Assembly: GCA_030447905.1 (NCBI GenBank)
Contig: JAUJNZ010000010.1
Coordinates: forward strand, 67,166-100,892
Source of the DNA: Thermoleophilaceae bacterium
Lineage (GTDB): Bacteria; Actinomycetota; Thermoleophilia; Solirubrobacterales; Thermoleophilaceae
Direction: 5' to 3'
DNA: 33,727 nucleotides
Shown here: positions 15,062-21,108 of the stretch, piece after piece
Layout of the letters: each line of letters opens with the position of its first letter
Position numbering within the stretch: the first letter of the stretch is position 1
Position numbers and translations under genes: made by a program
Notes under the pieces: generated by a model
What the model saw: only the letters and a program-made list of their open reading frames with translations
Database searches by the model: none
Told to the model about the DNA's origin: nothing

Positions 15062-15357
15062 GATCTCGCCCCCGGAAGCGCTGCTCGGGCCGAGCGCATC
15101 GCGTTGAGGACCTCCTGGGCGGCGCTCCTTGTGTCCTCGAGGCGCGCCAGCGGGCTCGTCCCCGCTCTGGCGGCGTCGAAGGCCTCGAGCGCGTCCTCGG
15201 TCTGGTCGCTGATGCGCGAGGCATAGGTGAGGATCAGCGCGACCACGATCACGACCACGACGACGACGGCAAAGCCGATGACGAGGCCCGCCCACCAGCC
15301 CGTATAGGGGTTCTGGGCGGTGTGCGCGGCTAGCGTCTCGATCGTCAACAACGACAA
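15058..15357 (-). CDS. Small single-pass membrane protein, alpha type, copy 2
   Basis: 99 residues if translation starts at TTG 15357, which has AGGAGG 10 bases upstream. GTG 15366 is in frame but sits almost on top of that ribosome site. The sequence has a short polar N-terminus (TAQNPYTGWW), a Val-rich helix (GFAVVVVVVIVVALIL), then ISDQTEDALEAFDAARAGTSP and a helical Arg/Ala tail. The ARxGTSP block matches the alpha protein at 6135-6383. It is the first of three overlapping small genes and follows the PsbP-like gene after about 130 bases. Confidence 0.78.
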   Translation of the reverse strand: MSLLTIETLAAHTAQNPYTGWWAGLVIGFAVVVVVVIVVALILTYASRISDQTEDALEAFDAARAGTSPLARLEDTRSAAQEVLNAMRSARAALPGARS

Positions 15358-15489
15358 GTCAGTCACTCCTCCTCGGCGATCCGCAAAGCCCCGGCGTATC
15401 TCGAGGCCCCGGGGCCCGTCGACGCGATCGCGGCGTTTTGCGTCCTGGCCGGATCTTACTACGGCCGCGGCCTTGGGCAAGCCACCAGA

Positions 15490-16185
15490 TCACCGCCGGG
15501 CGCGAAAGCTCGCGGCGATCCGGTCGAAGTCTGGGGCAAAGCGCTCAAAGCGCCGCTCGGGCAGGGCCTGGAGGACGATCGTGATCAACGTTGAGCCCTG
15601 GAACAGAAAGTAGTGGGAGTGGGTCCCGCGCCGGCGCGTCTTTGGATCGCGGAAGGAGTAGAAGTAGAAGTAGCCGGGCAGGCCGCCGAGCTCGATCCGC
15701 CGCGCCTCGGCCAAGAGCCTCACCTGCTGCCCGGAGGCGACGATCCGGTCGGTGAGGGCCTCGACGTTCTCGAGGTCTGAGCGCCCGACCGGATACCGAA
15801 GCGCGATCGTGCGCACGAGCACCGAGGCGGCCTCGCCTCGGGTGACGAGCAGCTTTACGTCAGAGCGCGGGGTCTCTAGCCGCGCCCAGTCGCTTGGGTA
15901 GTCGATCGAAAAGCGCCCCTGCGGCGCCCAAAAGCGCCTAAAGCCCGCAGCGACGGCGGGCGGTCGGGCGGGGGCCGGCGGCGGCGGCGAGGCCAGCGGC
16001 GGCCTGAGCTCAGAGCCGACGCGGTCGCCCGTGCTCTGGCCACAGACTGCGCCCCGGGCGACCGCGCCCGCCGCGGCGCCCACGGCGGCGGCGGCGAGCC
16101 ACCGGGGCCTCTGTCTCAGGGCGAAGGGAAAGAGCCCGCCGGCGCTTTGGTGGTCTCGATCTCCTCGGCCGCTTGGCAGGCCCAA
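15490..16185 (-). CDS. PsbP-like secreted or membrane-anchored protein
   Basis: About 231 residues. The N-terminus has Arg residues and a hydrophobic run (WLAAAAVGAAAGAVARGAVCG), a signal or anchor, then a Pro-rich linker. The folded domain starts at FRRFWAPQGRFSIDYPSDW and continues with VLVRTIALRYP, LPGYFYFYSF, HSHYFLFQGS and IVLQALPERRFERFAPDFDRIAASF, the pattern of PsbP/DUF1795-type proteins. Such domains are small ligand-binding or assembly modules outside the membrane. The start is uncertain: TTG 16185 is the first in-frame option and no ribosome site is clear. A broken second copy lies at 4444-4560. It splits the second set of small membrane genes in two. Confidence 0.75.
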   Translation of the reverse strand: MGLPSGRGDRDHQSAGGLFPFALRQRPRWLAAAAVGAAAGAVARGAVCGQSTGDRVGSELRPPLASPPPPAPARPPAVAAGFRRFWAPQGRFSIDYPSDWARLETPRSDVKLLVTRGEAASVLVRTIALRYPVGRSDLENVEALTDRIVASGQQVRLLAEARRIELGGLPGYFYFYSFRDPKTRRRGTHSHYFLFQGSTLITIVLQALPERRFERFAPDFDRIAASFRARR

Positions 16186-16207
16186 GGCCGCCCGTCCCTT
16201 GAGCCGG

Positions 16208-16450
16208 CTAGCTTCGGGTTTGGGTAAACCGCTGCAGCGAGCGGCGCAGCTGGTCGAGCTCGAGGCTCAAGGTCTCGATGGCGGGGCCCAGCGCCTCTGA
16301 CCGGGGCCCGACCTGGCCGATCGCCGAGATCACCGCCCGCAGGCGCACGTGGACGCGCTGGAGGATCACGGCGAGCGCGATCAGGTAGGCGGCGAGCACG
16401 AGGATCACCACCACCGCCAAGACGATGCTGACGACGGCGACCGCAGACAT
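16208..16450 (-). CDS. Small single-pass membrane protein, delta type, copy 3
   Basis: 80 residues: MSAVAVVSIVLAVVVILVLA begins a single helix, then RVHVRLRAVISAIGQVGPRSEALGP and LELDQLRRSLQRF. The opening MSAVxxVxIVL and the A-x-x-x-I-G-Q-x helix tie it to 14529-14792. It follows the beta gene after 9 bases. Predicted N-out/C-in. Why three delta copies but two of each other type exist is not apparent. Confidence 0.8.
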   Translation of the reverse strand: MSAVAVVSIVLAVVVILVLAAYLIALAVILQRVHVRLRAVISAIGQVGPRSEALGPAIETLSLELDQLRRSLQRFTQTRS

Positions 16451-16459
16451 AAAAGCGAC

Positions 16460-16708
16460 CTAGCGCAGCCCGTCGAGGGCCTGGCCGTAGCCCTCGAGCT
16501 CGACGGCGACCTCGCGCACGAGCTCGCGCGTCCTCTGCAGCTGATCGACCCCGCCGAGGTGGGCGACCAGCGAGTCGCCGCTTGCGGCGAGCTCGTCGGC
16601 GCCCCGCTTTACGTCGAGGGCCGGCTGGAGCATGCGCGTGAGCAACAGGACGACCACCGGGACGATCACCACCAAGATCACGATGTCGAAGATCCACCAC
16701 AGGATCAT
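16460..16708 (-). CDS. Small single-pass membrane protein, beta type, copy 2
   Basis: 82 residues from ATG 16708: helix at about residues 3-24 (WWIFDIVILVVIVPVVVLLL), then MLQPALDVKRGADEL and a tail with LGGVDQLQRTRELVREV. The tail block is shared with 5863-6138 (LDGVDELERTREL). Its ATG is 7 bases beyond the stop of the lipoprotein gene. The conservation of the tail rather than the helix suggests that the tail contacts a specific partner. Function unknown. Confidence 0.82.
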   Translation of the reverse strand: MILWWIFDIVILVVIVPVVVLLLTRMLQPALDVKRGADELAASGDSLVAHLGGVDQLQRTRELVREVAVELEGYGQALDGLR

Positions 16709-16715
16709 CCCGGGC

Positions 16716-17285
16716 TCACCTCGCTGCGACCGCCCCGACCGGCTCGATCCGCCCACAGGCCACGGGCATGTCGGGCACGTACTCGGCGCCCTCCCTTCCG
16801 TCCAGGTTGGCCGAGCGGCCGCGCAGTACGAGCACCCGGCGCTCGAGCGGCCCGAGCTCGCGGGGGTCGACGTCTACGGTCAGGTCCCAGTCGAGGCGGC
16901 CGCTTGGGCCGACGGTGGGGAAGGGCTCGAGCGCCAGCAGGTCGCGCCCGTAGGCGCGCTCTCCCTCCTCGAGGCCCACAAAGCCGTCGGCGTCGGTGTC
17001 GTCTGCGGGCACCGGGCAGGCCGCCTCGCGGGCCGAGCCGCCGACGCCGTGGATGTGCTGGGCGTGGATCGAGCGCTCGAGGCCGCGCGCGTCGATGTCG
17101 ACGGTGAGGTGGTCGTCGGAGAGCGCCATCCTCGCGCTGCCGTCGACGTTCGTGCCGTTTAGGGGCTCTAGGTCTGCGACATAGCGCCGGGGCGCCTCGG
17201 CGCGGTCGGCGGCCTCCTCCTGGCCGCAGGCCGAGGCGAGGGCCAGAAGCAAAGCTAGGGGGGCGAGGACAAGGAGGCGTCTCAT
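16716..17285 (-). CDS. Lipoprotein with CHRD-like domain
   Basis: 189 residues. Signal peptide MRRLLVLAPLALLLALASAC with the cysteine at residue 20 as lipid attachment point. The mature part reads GTNVDGSARMALSDDHLTVD, then ARGLERSIHAQHIHGVG and CPVPADDTDADGFVGLEEG. The gain-of-strand pattern ending in HxQHIHG resembles CHRD domains, which share the HIHG motif with Cu/Zn superoxide dismutase-like folds. The acidic DDTDADGFVGLEEG looks like a calcium-binding loop. It likely sits on the outer face of the membrane. First gene of the minus-strand accessory operon; its start diverges from the maturation protease. Confidence 0.8.
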   Translation of the reverse strand: MRRLLVLAPLALLLALASACGQEEAADRAEAPRRYVADLEPLNGTNVDGSARMALSDDHLTVDIDARGLERSIHAQHIHGVGGSAREAACPVPADDTDADGFVGLEEGERAYGRDLLALEPFPTVGPSGRLDWDLTVDVDPRELGPLERRVLVLRGRSANLDGREGAEYVPDMPVACGRIEPVGAVAAR

Positions 17286-17415
17286 CTCTTCGACCTGACA
17301 TCTTCCTACATCTGGCGACGTTTTGCCACCCCGACCCGCGCTGCGGTCGCCCGGGGCCCTGAGAGGAGCCCCCGGGGCGCCCCCCACGCGCTCGCCCAGA
17401 CCGAAGCCTAAGCGC

Positions 17416-17925
17416 TTGCCCACCCGCCCCCACAGACCTCCGCTGCGGATCGTCGTCGGCTGTGTCGGAAACGTCCTGCGCGGCGACGACGGCTTTGGGC
17501 CCGCGGTCGCCGACCGCCTTACGGCCCTGCCGGTCGGCGTCGAGGTCGTCGAGTCGGGCATCGGGGGGATCGCGCTGCTGCAGGAGCTACTGGCCGGCTG
17601 TGACGGCCTGATCGTCGTCGACGCCGTCGACCGCGGGGCGCCGGCGGGCACGGTGTTTGTCATCGAGCCCGAAGTCTCAGACTACGACCTCGTGCCCGAC
17701 ATGCACCTGGCCACCCCCGAGCGCGTCCTCTCGATGGCCAAGGGGCTCGGCTGCCTGCCCGCCCGCGTGGCCCTCGTGGGCTGCCAGCCCACAGACGCCG
17801 AGGGCTTTGGCGCGGGATTGTCGGCCGCGGTCGAGGGCGCGCTCGAGGCGGCCGCCGAGCAGGTCCTCAAGGTCGTCGAGGAGTGGCGGGCGCAGGGCTC
17901 GGCGCCGGGGCGAGGCGAGCGCTAA
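17416..17925 (+). CDS. Hydrogenase maturation protease (peptidase M52)
   Basis: About 169 residues. The family cuts the C-terminal extension from the large subunit after nickel insertion. The motif IVVGCVGNVLRGDDGFGPAV holds the first acidic metal ligand, LIVVDAVDRG the second, and DMHLATPERVL the His, all intact here. Its expected substrate is the tail after H620 of the hydrogenase large subunit. The start is unclear: the open frame reaches TTG 17323, but the first 31 residues are Pro/Arg-rich and unlike the family, so I place it at TTG 17416. No ribosome site is visible for either. The downstream ATPase starts 10 bases after the stop. Confidence 0.88.
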   Translation: MPTRPHRPPLRIVVGCVGNVLRGDDGFGPAVADRLTALPVGVEVVESGIGGIALLQELLAGCDGLIVVDAVDRGAPAGTVFVIEPEVSDYDLVPDMHLATPERVLSMAKGLGCLPARVALVGCQPTDAEGFGAGLSAAVEGALEAAAEQVLKVVEEWRAQGSAPGRGER

Positions 17926-17935
17926 GATCGCAGGT

Positions 17936-18752
17936 ATGAAGCTTGCGATCGCCGGCAAGGGCGGCTCGGGCAAGACGTCGATCTCGGGGACGATGGCCCG
18001 CGTGCTGGCCCGCACGGGCCACGGGGTCCTCGCCATCGACGGCGACTCGAACCCAAACCTCGCGCTCACGCTCGGCATCCCCGCCGAGCGCATGGGCGAG
18101 ATGCCCACGCTGTCGCGCGACCTGCTGCGGCGCACCGACGAGGGCGCAGAGCTCGCAAAGACCCTCGACGAGGTGTGCGAGAGCCACTCGGTCACCGGGC
18201 CCGACGGCGTGACGCTGCTCGTGATGGCCCACCCCCAGCACGCCGGCAAGGGGTGACTGTGCTCGATGCACGCTACGGTCCGTAGCGTGATCGAGGCCGC
18301 GGCCAACGCGCCGCGAGAGGTCTGCATCCTCGACACCGAGGCCTCCCCGAGCACCTGTCGCGGGGGACCGCCCGCTATGCCGACGCGATGCTCTGCGTCG
18401 TCGAGCCCTACTACAAGTCGCTTGAGACCGGCCGGCGGATGGCCGCCCTGGGCGAAGACCTCGGCCTCGAGCGGGTGGCGCTCGTGGCCAACAAGATCCG
18501 CGACGAGCAAGAGCTCGCCGCGGTGGGGAGTTCTGCGACAGAAACGGCCTCGAGATCGCCGGCGTGGTCCCCTTCGACGAGGGCATGCCGAACGCCGAGC
18601 GCGCCCAGGCCTCCCCGCTTGACTTCTGCCCCGAGGCGCCGGCGGTCACAGCGATCGCCGCGATCGCCGCAGCGCTGGCGAGCCCCGACGGCCAAGACGG
18701 CGCCGCCGGCGCCCACCCAAACGGGGCCCAGACCGCCCCCGCCCGAGGCTAG
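17936..18752 (+). CDS. CooC/MinD-like ATPase A with in-frame TGA (candidate selenoprotein), two frameshifts
   Basis: About 272 residues when repaired. The N-terminus is MKLAIAGKGGSGKTSISGT, the deviant Walker A with signature Lys found in CooC/MinD ATPases; VLAIDGDSNPNLALTLG and ILDTEASP follow. Codon 107 (18254-18256) is TGA, in the context G-K-G-[TGA]-L-C-S-M-H, where CooC relatives have a Cys-x-Cys metal site, so the product would read U-x-C. A hairpin starts 5 nt later. Two single-base deletions follow: near 18344-18348 (TCC CC_ GAG) and near 18525 (GTG GGG _AG TTC). After them the frame reads EHLSRGTARYADAML and EFCDRNGLEIAGVVPFDEG. Both are in C or G runs, as elsewhere in the window, so assembly error is likelier than decay. 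Probable nickel delivery to the hydrogenase. Confidence 0.72.
18262..18295 (+). promoter_or_regulatory. SECIS-like hairpin A after in-frame TGA
   Basis: Starting 5 nt after TGA 18254-18256: CTCGAT, a bulged G, then CACGCTACG, loop GTC, CGTAGCGTG, ATCGAG. That is 9 perfect inner pairs plus 6 outer pairs. The loop G is 22 nt after the TGA, matching bacterial SECIS elements, which have a G (usually GU) at the start of the apical loop about 16-37 nt downstream. The stem uses codons rare in this DNA (GCT, CGT), as if RNA pairing constrained them. Confidence 0.75.
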
Positions 18753-18756
18753 AGAG

Positions 18757-19116
18757 GTGGGCGAGCTCGAGGCCCTGCGGGTCCGCGACGAGGTCCTGCA
18801 GGCGATGTACTGGATGCGCGCAGAGGGCCTCGACGACGCGCCCTCCGCCGAGGTGCTCGCGCGCTTTTTGGCCGTGCCCCCAGACACCCTCGGGGCCTTC
18901 CTCGAGCGCTTCTTAGCCGAGGGCTACCTCGACTCCGAGGCGACCGGCTACTCGCTCACAGACCTCGGGGCAGAGCTCGGAAAGCGCACGTTTGCCGACG
19001 AGTTCGCCGGCCTGACCGGCGCCGCCCACGGCGAGTGCGCCGAGGACTGCTGGTGTCACTCCTCGCCCGAGGAGGCCGCGCGCTGCCTCGAGGACCGGGT
19101 CGGCCATGTCCACTGA
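18757..19116 (+). CDS. Winged-helix protein with Cys-rich C-terminus
   Basis: 119 residues from GTG 18757, 4 bases after the ATPase A stop, preceded by GAGAG. Residues 1-80 look like a winged helix: RVRDEVLQAMYWMRAEGLDD, then SAEVLARFLAVPPDTLGAFL, and EGYLDSEATGYSLTDLGAEL as the wing. The C-terminus HGECAEDCWCHSSPEEAARC has four cysteines and two histidines and should bind metal or an Fe-S cluster, as in FeoC- or DtxR-like regulators. It overlaps the PadR gene by 11 bases. A metal-responsive regulator or a maturation factor for the hydrogenase are both possible; I cannot choose. Confidence 0.78.
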   Translation: MGELEALRVRDEVLQAMYWMRAEGLDDAPSAEVLARFLAVPPDTLGAFLERFLAEGYLDSEATGYSLTDLGAELGKRTFADEFAGLTGAAHGECAEDCWCHSSPEEAARCLEDRVGHVH

Positions 19117-19507
19117 CGCCGCCCTGGCCGAGGTCTGCGCCGAGCCGGCCCCGCCCAAGGACTTCCTGCGCCCGTGCCTGCTTTTGCTCTTGCGCGAGCA
19201 GCCCGCCCACGGCTACGACCTGCTCGAGCGGATGGAGGCCTTCGGCTTTCGGGCCTCAGACCCCGGCCGCCTCTACCGCGCCCTGCGCGCGCTCGAGCGA
19301 GACGGCCTCGTGCACTCGGCCTGGGAGCGATCGGACACAGGACCCGACCGGCGCATCTACCAGCTCACCCGCCCCGGGATGGAGGACCTCCACCGCCGCG
19401 TCTTCGCGCTCGCGCGCACGCGCCGGCTGATGGACGCCTTCCTGGGCCGCTACGAGGAGTTCGTGGCGCTCGACCCCGAGCGCGACCGCGAGCCCGAAGC
19501 GCGCTGA
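19106..19507 (+). CDS. PadR-family transcriptional regulator
   Basis: 133 residues. The winged-helix pattern of PadR is clear: FLRPCLLLLLREQPAHGYDL, then LYRALRALERDGLVHSAWE and GPDRRIYQLTRPGMEDL, followed by a C-terminal dimerisation helix ending at the stop. PadR proteins usually repress nearby genes and respond to small ligands. The ATG lies inside the end of the winged-helix gene, and the TGA stop overlaps the probable start of ATPase B, so it is embedded in the operon and may control it. No operator is identified. Confidence 0.9.
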   Translation: MSTDAALAEVCAEPAPPKDFLRPCLLLLLREQPAHGYDLLERMEAFGFRASDPGRLYRALRALERDGLVHSAWERSDTGPDRRIYQLTRPGMEDLHRRVFALARTRRLMDAFLGRYEEFVALDPERDREPEAR

Positions 19508-20307
19508 GCGCCGCGCCGCGCCTGGCCGTCGTCGGCAAGGGCGGCGTCGGCAAGTCGGTGGTCGCCGGGACGGCGGCGCGCCTTCTGGCTCGCCGCGGCC
19601 ACCGCGTGCTCTGCCTCGACTCCGACCTGATGCCGGGGCTCGCGCGCAGCCTGGGGCTCGGCGGCGGGGCTGACGTCGCTTCCCCGCTCGGGGACGCGGC
19701 CGAGCGGGGAGAGGATGGGCGCTGGCGGCTCAAGAAGGGCGTTGGGCCGGTGCGCGCCGTCCGACGGTACGCGGCGGTGGCCCCAGACGGCGTCCAGCTG
19801 CTTCAGTCGGGCAAGCTGCCCCCGGAGGGCACGGCGGCCATCATGAGCTCGCTGCAGGCCTACTACAAGGTAGTCCATCGACTCCCGCGGGCCCGGACGT
19901 TCGCCGACTGGGCGATGGTCGGCGACCTGCCCGCCGGCCCTCGGCAGGCCGCCTCCAACTGGGCACCCTTCGCGGAGACCTTCCTGATCCTCGTCGAGCC
20001 GACGTGGCAGTCAGCGCTCACGGCACGCCGCGTGGCCCGGGTGGTGCGCTCGCGAGAGGGCAGCGGCACCGTCAGCCTCGTCGCCAACAAGGTGGCCGAG
20101 CCGACCGACGTCGGCCGCGTCGAGGAGCTGGTCGGAGAGGCCGTCGTGGGGGCGATTCCGGCCGACGAGCGAGTCCGGGAGGCCGAGCGAGCGGGGGCAG
20201 CCCTGCTTGACCACGATCCCTCCTCGCCGGCCGCGCGGGCGATCGAGCGGCTGGTCGACGAGCTGGCGAGCGGCGTGCCACCGCGCGCGATAGCATCCGC
20301 GAAGTGA
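19504..20307 (+). CDS. CooC/MinD-like ATPase B, no Cys motif
   Basis: About 267 residues. RLAVVGKGGVGKSVVAGTAA gives Walker A with signature Lys, and VLCLDSDLMPGLARSLGLG follows as in paralogs A and C. At the position of the metal motif it has a long insert (LQAYYKVVHRLPRARTFADW) and no cysteine pair, so it is not a metal-carrying copy. It has TFLILVEPTWQSALTARRVA and VSLVANKVAEPTDVGRVEEL, typical of the fold. Between the PadR sequence and the Walker motif I find no ATG, GTG or TTG in frame. A CTG at 19504 overlapping the PadR stop (CTGA) is the only sensible start. It ends in a GTGA overlap with ATPase C. Confidence 0.78.
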   Translation: MSAAPRLAVVGKGGVGKSVVAGTAARLLARRGHRVLCLDSDLMPGLARSLGLGGGADVASPLGDAAERGEDGRWRLKKGVGPVRAVRRYAAVAPDGVQLLQSGKLPPEGTAAIMSSLQAYYKVVHRLPRARTFADWAMVGDLPAGPRQAASNWAPFAETFLILVEPTWQSALTARRVARVVRSREGSGTVSLVANKVAEPTDVGRVEELVGEAVVGAIPADERVREAERAGAALLDHDPSSPAARAIERLVDELASGVPPRAIASAK

Positions 20308-21041
20308 AGATCGCGGTCGCCGGGAAGGGCGGGGTGGGAAAGACCACGGTGTCGGGCACCGTGGCCCGGTCGCTTGCCCGGGCCGGCCACGACGTGCTCG
20401 CCCTCGACGCCGACGCGAACCCGATGCTCGGGGTCTCGCTGGGCGTCGGGCCCGAGGAGACGGATCGCCTCGCGGCGGTGCGCCAGGCGATCGACGAGGG
20501 GGAGATGGAGCACCAGCGCACGATCGACGAGCTAATCGACGGGTGCGGAACGGACGCTCCCGATGGCGTTCGCCTGGTCGTGGTCTCGCGGATAGATCGG
20601 GCCGACCCGCCCTGTCCGTGATGCGGGGTCTCGCCCGAGCAGTTGCTCGGGGAGCTCGAGACCGAGGGCAGGTTCGTCATCTGCGACCTCGAGGCGGGTA
20701 TCGGCGCCGTCGTGCGCTCCGACCAGGCCGACCTGGTGCTCGCCGTGGCCGAGCCCACGGTCAAGTCGATCGAGGTGGCGCGTCGGGCGGCGGAGATCGC
20801 CGGGGAGCACGCCCCTGTGGTGGTCATCGCCAACCGGGTCCGTGGCGAGGAGGACGTCGACGTGATCCGAGCCGTCCTCGGGGAGCAGGAGCTGGTCGTG
20901 GTGCCCGAGGAACCGGACATCGCGGCCGCCGACCGGGAGGGCGCCGCCCCGATCGACTTCGCGCCGGACAGCGTGGGCGTACGGGCGCTCGTATCGCTCG
21001 CCGAGCGCCTGGGGGAGAGGGCACCCCGAGCCGCCGCCTGA
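20304..21041 (+). CDS. CooC/MinD-like ATPase C with in-frame TGA (candidate selenoprotein)
   Basis: 245 residues with one internal TGA at codon 106 (20619-20621). GTG 20304 overlaps the stop of ATPase B. MKIAVAGKGGVGKTTVSGTV is the Walker A; VLALDADANPMLGVSLG follows. The reading frame stays open on both sides of the TGA: before it LVVVSRIDRADPPCP, after it CGVSPEQLLGELETEG, then RFVICDLEAGIGAVVR and VVVIANRVRGEEDVDVI, all typical of the family. The TGA lies in C-P-[TGA]-C-G, the CooC Cys-x-Cys region, giving C-x-U. A hairpin begins 5 nt later. The gene also ends in TGA (21039-21041), with no comparable hairpin. Selenocysteine is the favoured reading; a nonsense mutation at this exact place is the alternative. 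Likely role: Ni handling for the hydrogenase. Confidence 0.8.
20627..20663 (+). promoter_or_regulatory. SECIS-like hairpin C after in-frame TGA
   Basis: Starting 5 nt after TGA 20619-20621: GGTCTCG, then directly CCCGAGC, loop AGTT, GCTCGGG, a GAGCT bulge, and CGAGACC. That is two perfect 7-pair stems. The loop holds GU at its second and third positions, and the G is 21 nt beyond the TGA. Distance to the TGA, stem strength and loop mirror hairpin A although the two nucleotide sequences are unrelated. Confidence 0.78.
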
Positions 21042-21108
21042 GCGATCTGACCTCCCGTTGGCGTGCGTTCGCGTTTGCACGCGCGCGTTACTGTCTACAC
21101 AGATCACC

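Noticed and set aside
17936-21041. Genome-wide TGA reassignment (for example to Trp or Gly) as explanation for the internal TGAs
   Set aside because: TGA serves as normal stop in neighbouring genes (PadR at 19505, ATPase C at 21039, several GTGA/ATGA overlaps), and Trp is read from TGG throughout.
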